Shown piece after piece: positions 35,954 through 44,488 of a stretch of 64,000 nucleotides of DNA; the first letter of the stretch is position 1, and every line of letters starts with the position of its first letter. A program made the translations under genes and the position numbers. This DNA comes from Granulosicoccus sp045110475 (lineage in GTDB: Bacteria; Pseudomonadota; Gammaproteobacteria; Granulosicoccales; Granulosicoccaceae). The DNA lies in the NCBI GenBank assembly GCA_045110475.1, contig JBGCGC010000073.1, positions 54,943-118,942 of the forward strand. Reading direction: 5' to 3'. The notes beneath the pieces are model-generated. The model did no database searches. It worked only from the letters and a program-made list of their open reading frames with translations, and was not told where the DNA came from.

Positions 35954-37030
35954 TTATAGTCCTTTTTTTATGTCCCCGTGTTCCATGTGGAACCTTTCGT
36001 GACCTTGATGCGAAAGGACATCAAGATTGACACCACTGACGAATACCTGACTCTGTAATTCATTTAATTGAGTAATCAGGGCCTTTGCGTGAATGTCATC
36101 TAATTCCGAAGTTAAGTCGTCACATAAAATAATGGCATGGCTAGATCGACGCTCTTGCAAAACATCAAGCTGTGCCAGGTGTAACAAATAGACGAGGATT
36201 TTTTGTTGACCTCTTGAGAGAACCTGTTTTGCAAGATTGTTGTTCGAGTAGATAGCGATGTCAGCTCTATGCGGACCATCAGTTGTTGTTTTCATTTTTC
36301 GATGAGTCGATAGGTTATCTACCAGTAATTTGTCGAGTTCCTGTTTTAAATCCCAACCGGCTCGATAACGAAGTTCCACGTGGAACCCCGTTTCCATCTT
36401 TTCTAATCGCTGTTTCAAGGCTGCTGAAAGAGTTTCAACATAGCTTGCCCTGGCTTTGTGCAATTCAAGAGCCGAGACGACATAAGGATCATTCCAAGTC
36501 TTGATATCCGAGTCGTGCGCGATTTCACGCAATAGCTGATTACGTTGTGACAGAGCGCGCTTAAAATTCCGCCAATGATCTAGAAAATGAGGTTCCACGT
36601 GAAACAAGCCCCAATCTAGAAATTGTCGACGCTCATCAGGACCCTCCTGTACCAGTTTGTGACTATCCGGTGTCAGCGCCTTAACCGGTAACAAGCGCGT
36701 GATATCAGACTGACTTTTGATGGGTTCAAAATCCAGTCTCAAGTCAACACTGCCATCGACTCCACGTTGTAGACCCGCACGGTGTTCACGTTCAGTTAGC
36801 GGATCACTAAAGGTCGCGGTGACTCGGTAATCCAGATTGTGATGAGTTATTAACTCGCGCGGCTTCCTTGTTCGGAACGAATGACCCGTGGCCAGACATT
36901 GAATTGCCTCAAGGAGACTACTTTTCCCGGTGCCGTTGTTACCCGTTATCAGGTTTAGAGCAGGGTGGGGTTGCAGTGATGCGTTTTCTATTATGCGAAA
37001 ACTGGCGATGTCCAGCTGAGAAACAATCAC
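35954..37030 (-). CDS. recF: RecF, recombination mediator
   Basis: An SMC-like ATPase that helps RecOR load RecA at gaps; 358 residues (E. coli 357). Walker A is GNNGTGKS (residues 30-37), the signature is LSRGQQKILVYLLHLAQ, and Walker B is AIILCDDLTSELD. Its ATG overlaps the dnaN stop by 4 nt. The coding sequence carries three parS-like palindromes (35980-35993, 36373-36386, 36592-36605), so part of its DNA has a second job. Confidence 0.97.
   Translation of the reverse strand: MIVSQLDIASFRIIENASLQPHPALNLITGNNGTGKSSLLEAIQCLATGHSFRTRKPRELITHHNLDYRVTATFSDPLTEREHRAGLQRGVDGSVDLRLDFEPIKSQSDITRLLPVKALTPDSHKLVQEGPDERRQFLDWGLFHVEPHFLDHWRNFKRALSQRNQLLREIAHDSDIKTWNDPYVVSALELHKARASYVETLSAALKQRLEKMETGFHVELRYRAGWDLKQELDKLLVDNLSTHRKMKTTTDGPHRADIAIYSNNNLAKQVLSRGQQKILVYLLHLAQLDVLQERRSSHAIILCDDLTSELDDIHAKALITQLNELQSQVFVSGVNLDVLSHQGHERFHMEHGDIKKGL
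35980..35993. promoter_or_regulatory. parS-like site 1 (imperfect)
   Basis: GTTCCATGTGGAAC, within the 3' part of recF. It differs from the palindromic core GTTCCACGTGGAAC at one central position (T for C), so ParB affinity may be lower than for the other two sites. Confidence 0.6.
36373..36386. promoter_or_regulatory. parS site 2
   Basis: GTTCCACGTGGAAC, a perfect 14-bp palindrome matching the chromosomal parS core bound by ParB. It lies inside recF, 387 bp from site 1. Confidence 0.82.
36592..36605. promoter_or_regulatory. parS site 3
   Basis: GTTCCACGTGAAAC matches the widely conserved bacterial parS core (as in the Bacillus subtilis consensus). It lies inside recF, about 206 bp from site 2. 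Three sites within 626 bp would make a strong ParB nucleation point close to oriC. Confidence 0.85.
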
Positions 37031-38139
37031 AAACGCATGGGCATGACAACGTATTTGCAGTCATTAGTCTCTGAGGACTCTGGTGAAATTAGTGCGCTGC
37101 TGTTTCCGTCTTTGACTAAGATTCTCGCATTTTCGCACTCCAGTGAACCGAGTACATCCAGTAAGTAAGTCACATTGAAACCTATTTCTGTTGAATCGCC
37201 CTGATATTCAACCTCCAGCTCGTCTATAGCCTCTTCCTGATCAGGATTGTTGCTGGAGATCGTCAGCAAACCGGATTCCAGTGCGATACGCACACCACGA
37301 TACTTCTCGTTGGATAATACTGATGCCCGAGTCAATGATTGCTTTAAGGTCTGACAATCGATCACAATCTCTTTGTTACCGTCGATGGGGATCACGCGGT
37401 TGTAATCGGGAAAACGGCCATCGATTAGTTTAGTACTGATACGTACCCCACCAACCTGGATTTGTAGATGTTGTGGCGTAACCATAAGTATTACCTTGTC
37501 TTCATCATCAGCACCACCCAAAAGACGTTGTAATTCACTGACACTTTTTCTCGGGATAATGGCTCTCACAGGTGTGTCTGGATCAGCTTCGGTATCACAT
37601 TGGGAGTAGGCGAGACGGTGTCCATCGGTAGCTACACATGACAATCGATCTGCTCCTATCTCGAGCAACATCCCGTTAAGATAAAAACGAACATCTTGCT
37701 GCGCCATTGAGAACGACGTGTTTTTAACACAACGATGTAAGTCTGTAGCAGTGATATGAACTTCCTGAGGTGAATCCAACGCTCCGACCTTGGGGAACTC
37801 ATCTGCGGGGAGTGTTGCGAGCGTAAATCGACTGCGTCCGGATTTTAGTAATACCTTATCGCCTGAATAAGAGAAGTCGATGCGTGCAGAGTCAGGAAGA
37901 TGCTTGCAGATATCAAGAAGTTTCCGTGCAGGCACGGTTGTTGCACCAGATTGGTCAATCTGCATCTCCACACGAGCTTGCATTTCAATTTCTGAATCAC
38001 TGGCAGTAATTGTCAGATAGCCATCATCTGCTTCGATAAGCACATTACCCAGAATGGCTGATGTTTGCTTACGCTCAACAGCACCAACAACATGCTGTAG
38101 TGGAAGCAAAAGCGATTCACGTTGTGCACTGAATTTCAT
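37027..38139 (-). CDS. dnaN: DNA polymerase III beta sliding clamp
   Basis: The processivity clamp that tethers Pol III to DNA; 370 residues (E. coli 366). Three clamp domains are recognisable: the N-terminus MKFSAQRESLLLPLQHVVGAVE, a middle part with YLNGMLLEIGADRLSCVATDGHRLAY, and the C-terminus ending KYVVMPMRL, typical of DnaN. It lies between the origin region and recF, with a 4-nt overlap with recF. Confidence 0.98.
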   Translation of the reverse strand: MKFSAQRESLLLPLQHVVGAVERKQTSAILGNVLIEADDGYLTITASDSEIEMQARVEMQIDQSGATTVPARKLLDICKHLPDSARIDFSYSGDKVLLKSGRSRFTLATLPADEFPKVGALDSPQEVHITATDLHRCVKNTSFSMAQQDVRFYLNGMLLEIGADRLSCVATDGHRLAYSQCDTEADPDTPVRAIIPRKSVSELQRLLGGADDEDKVILMVTPQHLQIQVGGVRISTKLIDGRFPDYNRVIPIDGNKEIVIDCQTLKQSLTRASVLSNEKYRGVRIALESGLLTISSNNPDQEEAIDELEVEYQGDSTEIGFNVTYLLDVLGSLECENARILVKDGNSSALISPESSETNDCKYVVMPMRL

Positions 38140-38556
38140 GGCTTATATAAAAGATTGTTTTTTATGTAATGGTTGTTGTTGTTATTAACCAAGAACAACT
38201 CGGTGGATAACCCGTTTATTTCCTATAATATCAATTACATATAGCTTATATGGATCGTGTATAACCGTTACTGAGCACTCTCGATATCCTGTGGATGAAT
38301 TGGGGATAACTGTCTTGCACATTGATATTCTATGTTTATACGTCAGTTATCCACAGGATGAAAGGTTGGGTATTCACTATAGAAAAAATTACTTCGCATG
38401 TGTTAGCAAGTAATTACAGCACTCGCATATATCAGTGATTTTTATTATGTCTCAACAGCCGTGTTTTTTTACCTTGTAATACGTTTACCGATAGGCTTGT
38501 CTAAAAAGGTAGAAGAGTTAACACGACACAGAGTGCGCTATTTACGACCACAAGAA
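38140..38556. other. oriC: Probable replication origin, oriC
   Basis: A 417-bp non-coding dnaA-dnaN gap. It contains one perfect DnaA box TTATCCACA (38347-38355) and near-matches on the other strand: GGTGGATAA (38202-38210), TGTGGATGA (38290-38298) and TGGGGATAA (38301-38309). AT-rich DNA that could unwind lies at 38221-38260 and 38385-38480. This is the usual place for oriC in gammaproteobacteria with this gene order. It must also carry the dnaN promoter (minus strand). No GATC clustering stands out. Confidence 0.75.
38347..38355 (+). promoter_or_regulatory. Perfect DnaA box
   Basis: TTATCCACA, the high-affinity DnaA-binding consensus, followed by GGATG. It is the strongest of at least four boxes in the dnaA-dnaN gap. 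Confidence 0.85.
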
Positions 38557-39954
38557 CTAGCTGGACAAGGTTCTATGAAGGTTCTTGAAATCCTCTGCAA
38601 CTCCTTCATCGCTTTCACGTAAATCTGCAATCTTCCGGCAAGCGTGTAATACCGTCGTATGATCCCGACCGCCAAATGCTCGGCCGATCTCTGGCAAGCT
38701 CTTGCTTGTCAAATCCTTGGCCAGAGCCATGGATATTTGACGAGGTCTGGCAATGGATCGAGCACGCGTTTTGCTGGATAGGTCAGAGAGTCTGATCTTG
38801 TAGTATTCGGCGACTGTCTTTTGTATGTTTTCGATGGATACAGCCCGTCCCTGCACAGCCAGCAGATCGGCAAGCGCGACCCGAGTGCTTTCCATTGTAA
38901 TGGGGTCGCCATTAAGCTGACAAAAAGCGATCACTCGTCTCAGCGAGCCTTCCAGTTCCCGAACATTACTGCGTATGCGGTTTGCGATGAAAAAGCTGAC
39001 TTCAGTCGGCAATTGTATACCGAGGGTTTCGGCTTTGCTGTTTAGGATGGCAACACGCATTTCTAGCTCGGGAGGCTCGATGGCGACAGACAGGCCCCAG
39101 CCAAACCGGGTTTGCAAGCGAACCTCAAGACCATTGATTTCTTTTGGATAACGGTCACAGGTAAGAACGATTTGTTGATTGCCTTCAAACAATGCGTTGA
39201 AATTATGAAAAAACTCCTCCTGAGTTTGTTCCTTGTTGGCAAAGAATTGGATATCGTCCACCAGTAGCGCATCTAGTCCACGATAAAATGCCTTGAACTC
39301 GTGCATTTTATTGTGTTGCAGAGCGGTGACCATTTCTTGTACGTAGCGTTCAGAATTGATGTACATGACTCGTGCATTGGGCTTGTTGGCCAATATCTCG
39401 TTGCCGATGGCTTGCATCATGTGTGTCTTTCCCAGTCCCGAGGCGCCGTATATGAGGTAAGGGTTATAGGCAGTACCGGGGCTTGCGCCGATTTGCAAGG
39501 CTGCAGCTCTTCCCAACTGATTGCTTTTACCTTCTACCAATGTCTTGAAACTGAATTGTGGTTTCAGGTTTGATTGAGGCTGAGCGTCTGCAACCGTGGT
39601 GGCGATCTGTGAATGCGCAGGTGCAGCGGCGGCTGGCTGGTAGGCCGTGCGACCAACGCTGCCTGTGTTTGGCGGTATCGCACTATCAGCCCGAGAGTAG
39701 GGTTCTTCAAGTTCGCCAGAGCCGATGACAAAAACGACCTTAACCCTATCCGGTTGAGCAAGTGCGGTGGCAATTTCCTGAATGCGAGCATGAAAACTGC
39801 TCTGAACCATATCCAGAACGAAACGGTTTGGCGCTAGAATACTCAGCGTTTCGAGCTCGTGATGAGCTTGCAATGGTCGGATCCAGGTGTTCAGTTGCTG
39901 ATTCGACAGCTCTGCTTCAAGCTGCAGCAGACAGCGATCCCAAAGTGTACTCAC
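38557..39954 (-). CDS. dnaA: Chromosomal replication initiator DnaA
   Basis: Binds DnaA boxes and opens oriC. The start is set to GTG 39954 (STLWDRCLLQLEAEL follows), preceded by GGAGAG with 7-nt spacing, giving 465 residues (E. coli 467); an upstream ATG at 39993 adds 13 unlikely residues. Domain I is about 1-80, a Pro/Ala-rich domain II linker follows, and AAA+ domain III has Walker A GASGLGKT (170-177) and LLVDDIQFF. Domain IV carries the DNA-binding signature GGRDHTTVLHACRKI. It is divergent from rpmH. Confidence 0.98.
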   Translation of the reverse strand: MSTLWDRCLLQLEAELSNQQLNTWIRPLQAHHELETLSILAPNRFVLDMVQSSFHARIQEIATALAQPDRVKVVFVIGSGELEEPYSRADSAIPPNTGSVGRTAYQPAAAAPAHSQIATTVADAQPQSNLKPQFSFKTLVEGKSNQLGRAAALQIGASPGTAYNPYLIYGASGLGKTHMMQAIGNEILANKPNARVMYINSERYVQEMVTALQHNKMHEFKAFYRGLDALLVDDIQFFANKEQTQEEFFHNFNALFEGNQQIVLTCDRYPKEINGLEVRLQTRFGWGLSVAIEPPELEMRVAILNSKAETLGIQLPTEVSFFIANRIRSNVRELEGSLRRVIAFCQLNGDPITMESTRVALADLLAVQGRAVSIENIQKTVAEYYKIRLSDLSSKTRARSIARPRQISMALAKDLTSKSLPEIGRAFGGRDHTTVLHACRKIADLRESDEGVAEDFKNLHRTLSS

Positions 39955-40163
39955 CTGTGGTCTCTCCGGATGGACGGGGCAATCTTCGCGCACCGGCCAC
40001 CCTGACAGGATGAGCGAACGTATTGAGATTGCGGGGGGGAGTGAACTTTACGCGAATATGCAGTGGATGTTGAATAATTGTGGAATGTTTTTCGTGGTTG
40101 CCAAGTCCGTCTGCTGGCTATTGGCTGGATAGGTTTCATTTACACTGAAGCGCAACTTTAGTA

Positions 40164-40192
40164 TTGACCGCTGTATCAACACGTATTAAACT
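40164..40192 (+). promoter_or_regulatory. Candidate sigma-70 promoter for rpmH-rnpA
   Basis: TTGACC (40164-40169), 17-bp spacer, TAAACT (40187-40192), about 57 bp upstream of rpmH. The -35 is one base off consensus and the -10 two off. Position and spacing fit a strong ribosomal-protein promoter. Confidence 0.55.
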
Positions 40193-40248
40193 TGTGGGTT
40201 CGTTCAAGAGCCCTGTGGCGCAGCGCGTTACCCTAGAGCAGCAACATC

Positions 40249-40383
40249 ATGAAAAGAACCTATCAACCCAGTAAAATCAAGCGTGCCCGTACACACGGTT
40301 TCCGTGCGCGCAAGGCCACTCGTGGAGGCAGAGCGGTTCTGGCATCACGTCGCCGTAAGGGAAGGGCTCGACTCAGCGCCTGA
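40249..40383 (+). CDS. rpmH: 50S ribosomal protein L34
   Basis: A 44-residue, highly basic ribosomal protein: MKRTYQPSKIKRARTHGF and the conserved LASRRRKGRARL tail, identical in layout to other L34 proteins. It is part of the large subunit. It is divergent from dnaA and the first gene of the rpmH-rnpA-yidD-yidC-mnmE run. Confidence 0.98.
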   Translation: MKRTYQPSKIKRARTHGFRARKATRGGRAVLASRRRKGRARLSA

Positions 40384-40459
40384 TTCTGGCTTCCAGCTGG
40401 CTTACCTCTGACGTGTCGCTGTAAAAGAAACTCTTGAATGTTTCAACAGGGTACTGCAC

Positions 40460-40858
40460 GTGAAGCAGCTGGAGAATTCTCGTCGGCCCGGTGGCTCGGT
40501 AGAATCGCAATCTGTCGGCGCTACGAGAAAATTCCCCAGGTCAGCGCGATTGCTTAGCGCAGGTGACTACGCAGCGGCTTTTCGGAAAAACAAACGGTTA
40601 TCTGACCGATACTGGATGGTTCTGGTTCATCAATCAGAGCAGTCGAGTCCCCGGTTAGGTCTGGCGATTGCCAAAAAGCGCGCCAGGCTAGCTGTTGATC
40701 GTAACCGCATCAAGCGTATCGCCAGAGAAGCGTTCAGACACGAGGCGCCAAATCTTTCCCACAAATCAATCGTTATCATGAACCGTGACGACACTGCTAA
40801 GGCTGATAGTGCAATCTTGCGTTCTGCGCTTGATTCACTGCTTGCAAGACTGGTCTAG
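40460..40858 (+). CDS. rnpA: Ribonuclease P protein component
   Basis: The protein subunit of RNase P, which matures tRNA 5' ends; 132 residues from GTG 40460, slightly longer than E. coli (119) because of a polar N-terminus. FPRSARLLSAGDYAAAFRKNKR matches the family opening, and the RNA-binding signature RLGLAIAKKRARLAVDRNRIKR (the RNR motif region) is clear. It is 76 bp after rpmH; rnpB RNA is not in this window. Confidence 0.95.
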   Translation: MKQLENSRRPGGSVESQSVGATRKFPRSARLLSAGDYAAAFRKNKRLSDRYWMVLVHQSEQSSPRLGLAIAKKRARLAVDRNRIKRIAREAFRHEAPNLSHKSIVIMNRDDTAKADSAILRSALDSLLARLV

Positions 40859-41018
40859 CAGGAACATGCGGTGTCCGTTTGCTTGCAACACAGATATCGT
40901 TACCTTTACGTTGATGTTCGACCGGCAATAGCGACAACAGAATGCGTTTTCCATCAGTATGCCAACCGATCGGAACAGTTTCGCGCCTTTGGTTGACAAA
41001 ACGGGTGATAATAGCTCG

Positions 41019-41303
41019 ATGCTCCGTTTAATCGGCTTTTATCAACGCTGGGTCAGCCCATTGCTTCCACCGCGGTGTCGCTTCATACCCACGTGTTCAG
41101 CGTATGCTGCGGAGGCGATTGAGCAGCGTGGTCTGGCAAGAGGAAGCTGTCTGGCCCTCAAACGTATCTGTAAATGTCATCCTTTTCATCCCGGTGGTTA
41201 TGATCCTGTTCCTATCGACGAGGTGCCCGCGCCAGACGTTGCATCGCCGGCGGAAGGACATCATCAACCTTCATCTAAACGACAGAACACATTGAATCAG
41301 TAA
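41019..41303 (+). CDS. yidD: YidD, membrane protein insertion efficiency factor
   Basis: A 94-residue small protein that aids membrane insertion through YidC. The diagnostic block FYQRWVSPLLPPRCRFIPTCSAYA and the Cys-His segment KRICKCHPFHPGGYDPVP are complete. ATG 41019 (MLRLIGFYQRW) fits the family. The frame is open back to 40959, which would add 20 residues lacking family similarity. Its TAA shares one base with the yidC ATG (TAATG), so the two are translationally coupled. Confidence 0.93.
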   Translation: MLRLIGFYQRWVSPLLPPRCRFIPTCSAYAAEAIEQRGLARGSCLALKRICKCHPFHPGGYDPVPIDEVPAPDVASPAEGHHQPSSKRQNTLNQ

Positions 41304-43078
41304 TGGAAACCCAACGACTGCTGTTGTATCTCGCATTTGGATTTTTAAGTCTGATCATCTACCAGACGTGGATGCAGGATTACCACATGCCGGAGCCTGT
41401 GGCACGCACCAGTACGGAGCTGCCAGCGACGGGACAACCGCCGGTCGCCGGAACAGACCCGGCGCAAATGCCCAATGCTGCAGATCTGCCTAATGCAGTC
41501 ACCAGCCCGGTCGCGCCAGCCCAGGTTCTGACACAGAATCCACAAGCCAGAACGGTCACGGTTAGCACGGACCTGATCGAGGGCGCTATCAGCACGGTTG
41601 GCGCAACCATTACTCGCATAGAACTAAAGGACTACCCGGTATCCATTGAAGAGCCCGACACCTCCTTTTTGTTGGTCAGTGATGATCCTACTCACTATCT
41701 GGTGGCAGAATCGGGCTTACAGGCTCGCGCAAACGAGTCCGCACCGACGCACAAGGAGATCATGTCTGTAGAGGGCGACTCCTTCGTTCTGGCAGAGGGG
41801 GCAGAGTCACTATCCATTCCTTTCACATGGGTGTCAGAGACGGGTATCAAGGTGACCAAGACGCTGACATTCCACCGCGGCGACTATGAAGTAGATGTCG
41901 ACTACCTCATAGAAAATGGTTCCGGCGCAGACTGGACAGTCAATCAATACCGTCAGCTAAAGCGCAAGCCTGGTACTTCAGACGAAAAGCAGCAGTTCGT
42001 TAACACGTACATCGGGGCGGTCGTGAGTAACGATGAAGATCGCTACGCGAAGATCAGTTTTGGTGACATGGAGGATGAAAATCTCAGCACGCCCGTGACT
42101 GACGGCTGGGTCGCGATGATTCAGCATTACTTTGCGGCAGCGTGGATTCCTGAAGCCGGAGAAGTTAATACCGCGTATTCGCGATATCTGGTCAATGAAA
42201 ACCGATACCTGATTGGCATGGTGTCGGCCAGCCAGGTCATTCCGGCAGGAAGTCAGGGGACGTTTGCTACCAAGGCATTCATTGGACCAAAGATTCAGGA
42301 AAAGCTGTCTGCTGCGGCCGAACATCTCGAGTTGACGGTCGACTTCGGCTTTTTGACAATCATCGCCCAACCGCTATTCTGGCTGCTTAAAACCATCCAC
42401 GGATTTATCGGCAACTGGGGATGGGCAATCATTTTTACCACGTTCATCATCAAAGCGCTGTTTTACAAGTTGTCAGAAGCAAGCTACAAGTCCATGGCGC
42501 GGATGAAGCTGTTACAGCCTAAACTGGCGTCGCTGAAGGAGCGCTATGGCGATGATCGCGCAAAGATGGGACAGGCGACCATGGATCTCTACAAAAAAGA
42601 GAAGGTCAACCCGCTGGGCGGCTGTCTACCGATGATCATCCAGATGCCTGTGTTTATCGGTCTTTACTGGACATTGTTAGAAAGTGTCGAGTTACGTCAG
42701 GCGCCATTCATGTTGTGGATTCAGGATTTATCGATCAAGGATCCGTTTTTCATTCTGCCTGTGATCATGGCGGCTACAATGTACTTCCAACAGAAATTGA
42801 ATCCTGCACCTGTGGATCCCATTCAGGCCAAGGTGTTTCAGTTTCTACCGTTGATTTTCGGAATTTTCTTTGCTTTTTTCCCGGCAGGGCTGGTGCTCTA
42901 CTGGGTTGTCAACAACACCTTGTCGATCGCACAGCAGTATTACATCACCCGCTACGTCATTGGCGAAAAGCAACACAAGGGCAAAGGCGGTAAAGGCAAG
43001 AAAGACAACAAGAGCGGTGCGTCAGATGGCACGGTTGATCTGGCCAAGAAAACCGGTGATGGGGGTGGGAAGACGTAA
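41303..43078 (+). CDS. yidC: YidC membrane protein insertase
   Basis: An inner-membrane insertase/chaperone of 591 residues. The N-terminal transmembrane helix is about residues 5-20 (LLYLAFGFLSLIIYQTW), followed by a Pro/Ala-rich linker and the large periplasmic beta domain (to about 350). The conserved C-terminal 5-TM core has FIGNWGWAIIFTTFIIKALF, KYSEASYK-like KLSEASYKSMARM, NPLGGCLPMIIQMPVFIGLY and LVLYWVVNNTLSIAQQ. The C-terminal tail is Lys/Gly-rich and may contact ribosomes. It lies between yidD and mnmE. Confidence 0.97.
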   Translation: METQRLLLYLAFGFLSLIIYQTWMQDYHMPEPVARTSTELPATGQPPVAGTDPAQMPNAADLPNAVTSPVAPAQVLTQNPQARTVTVSTDLIEGAISTVGATITRIELKDYPVSIEEPDTSFLLVSDDPTHYLVAESGLQARANESAPTHKEIMSVEGDSFVLAEGAESLSIPFTWVSETGIKVTKTLTFHRGDYEVDVDYLIENGSGADWTVNQYRQLKRKPGTSDEKQQFVNTYIGAVVSNDEDRYAKISFGDMEDENLSTPVTDGWVAMIQHYFAAAWIPEAGEVNTAYSRYLVNENRYLIGMVSASQVIPAGSQGTFATKAFIGPKIQEKLSAAAEHLELTVDFGFLTIIAQPLFWLLKTIHGFIGNWGWAIIFTTFIIKALFYKLSEASYKSMARMKLLQPKLASLKERYGDDRAKMGQATMDLYKKEKVNPLGGCLPMIIQMPVFIGLYWTLLESVELRQAPFMLWIQDLSIKDPFFILPVIMAATMYFQQKLNPAPVDPIQAKVFQFLPLIFGIFFAFFPAGLVLYWVVNNTLSIAQQYYITRYVIGEKQHKGKGGKGKKDNKSGASDGTVDLAKKTGDGGGKT

Positions 43079-43104
43079 CGTTTGCGTCGCATTCGTAAGC
43101 CGAT

Positions 43105-44454
43105 ATGTCAGCGCCTGTCTCTGAAACGGACACAATAGCGGCTGTCTCTACGGGTTCAGGCAAGGCGGGTATTGGTGTGGTTCGCATTAGTGGACCCTTG
43201 GCTGAATGGATTGCCCGAACAGTCACTGATACCGATCTGCAACCCCGATGTGCCCACTACTTGCCGTTCCTTGACGAGCACGCCCGAGCGCTTGATGAGG
43301 GGATTGCCATTCTTTTCAAGGCGCCGCATTCCTTTACCGGCGAGGATGTACTGGAACTGCAGGGCCATGGTGGGGCCGTCGTTCTGGATCTGGTGTTGGC
43401 GAGGGTTCTGCAGTTGGGTGCCCGCGCTGCCCGGCCGGGTGAATTCTCTGAGCGAGCGTTTCACAACAACAAACTCGATCTGGCGCAAGCCGAGGCAATC
43501 AGTGATCTTATCGAGAGCAGTAATGCATCGGCTGCCAGAGCGGCCGTGCGTTCCATGCGAGGTGAATTCTCAGCGCACATTCAGCGCATTAACGAGGAGT
43601 TGATCGGTTTACGAGTCTGGCTGGAGGCGGCGCTGGATTTTAGTGAAGAGGATATCGATTTTCTCGCAGAACCACAGCTTCACCAGCGTGCGGCAGAACT
43701 GGTTGCTGACTTTGATCTATTGTTGTCCCGAGCCGAGCAGGGCCAGCGCTTGCGAGATGGCATGTCCATCGTCATTGCCGGAGCCACCAATGCGGGCAAG
43801 TCCAGTTTGCTTAATTGCCTGTCTGGTCACGACACGGCCATCGTCACCGACATAGCAGGTACAACACGCGATGTGCTACGCAGCGATATTTCAATTGACG
43901 GCGTGCCGATGCACATCACGGATACCGCAGGGGTACGTGCAACAACCGACGTTGTTGAAAAGCTGGGGATAGAGCGTGCAATCAAGGCGGTAGAAGAGGC
44001 GGACCATGTACTGGTTTTGCTGGACGTCACGGCACCGGTCATGCCCGAGCTACCGACAATAGACGCACAGCGTATGAGCGTTGTACTGAACAAGACAGAT
44101 CTGGTAGATGATTCAACGCGACAGTGCTTGCGTACACAATTTGACAGCACGCTTGAGATCTCTACCAGAACAGGACAAGGCCTTGCTGAACTTCGCGCCC
44201 ATCTGTTGAGATTGTCTGGTCATGACAACCAGGTAGAAGGGGTTTATATCGCCCGCCGTCGTCACTTGCATGCCATTGAATCGGCGCGCCAGTCAACCGA
44301 TGCAGCATTGACTCGGCTTAAGGAAAACGTGATGCCTGAGCTGGCGGCCGAGGAGCTGCGACTCGCACAACAATCTCTGGCGTTGATCACTGGCCGCTTT
44401 GATAGCGAAGACCTGCTCGGCGAGATATTTTCAAACTTCTGCATCGGTAAATAA
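43105..44454 (+). CDS. mnmE: tRNA modification GTPase MnmE
   Basis: With MnmG, installs the carboxymethylaminomethyl group on the wobble uridine of certain tRNAs. It has 449 residues (E. coli 454). The N-terminal folate-binding domain opens with DTIAAVSTGSGKAGIGVVRISG. The inserted G domain has P-loop GATNAGKS (226-233), DIAGTTRD, DTAG and NKTD. The C-terminus ends FCIGK, the conserved catalytic Cys motif. It closes the rpmH-to-mnmE run and is convergent to the ABC exporter gene. Confidence 0.97.
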   Translation: MSAPVSETDTIAAVSTGSGKAGIGVVRISGPLAEWIARTVTDTDLQPRCAHYLPFLDEHARALDEGIAILFKAPHSFTGEDVLELQGHGGAVVLDLVLARVLQLGARAARPGEFSERAFHNNKLDLAQAEAISDLIESSNASAARAAVRSMRGEFSAHIQRINEELIGLRVWLEAALDFSEEDIDFLAEPQLHQRAAELVADFDLLLSRAEQGQRLRDGMSIVIAGATNAGKSSLLNCLSGHDTAIVTDIAGTTRDVLRSDISIDGVPMHITDTAGVRATTDVVEKLGIERAIKAVEEADHVLVLLDVTAPVMPELPTIDAQRMSVVLNKTDLVDDSTRQCLRTQFDSTLEISTRTGQGLAELRAHLLRLSGHDNQVEGVYIARRRHLHAIESARQSTDAALTRLKENVMPELAAEELRLAQQSLALITGRFDSEDLLGEIFSNFCIGK

Positions 44455-44488
44455 TACGGTGCGGGCCTTCTCTTGCGTACCGAGTTGA

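Noticed and set aside
40452..40467. CACGTG-containing sequence near the rnpA start as a fourth parS
   Set aside because: It has about four mismatches to the parS consensus and no palindromic arms beyond the hexamer core.
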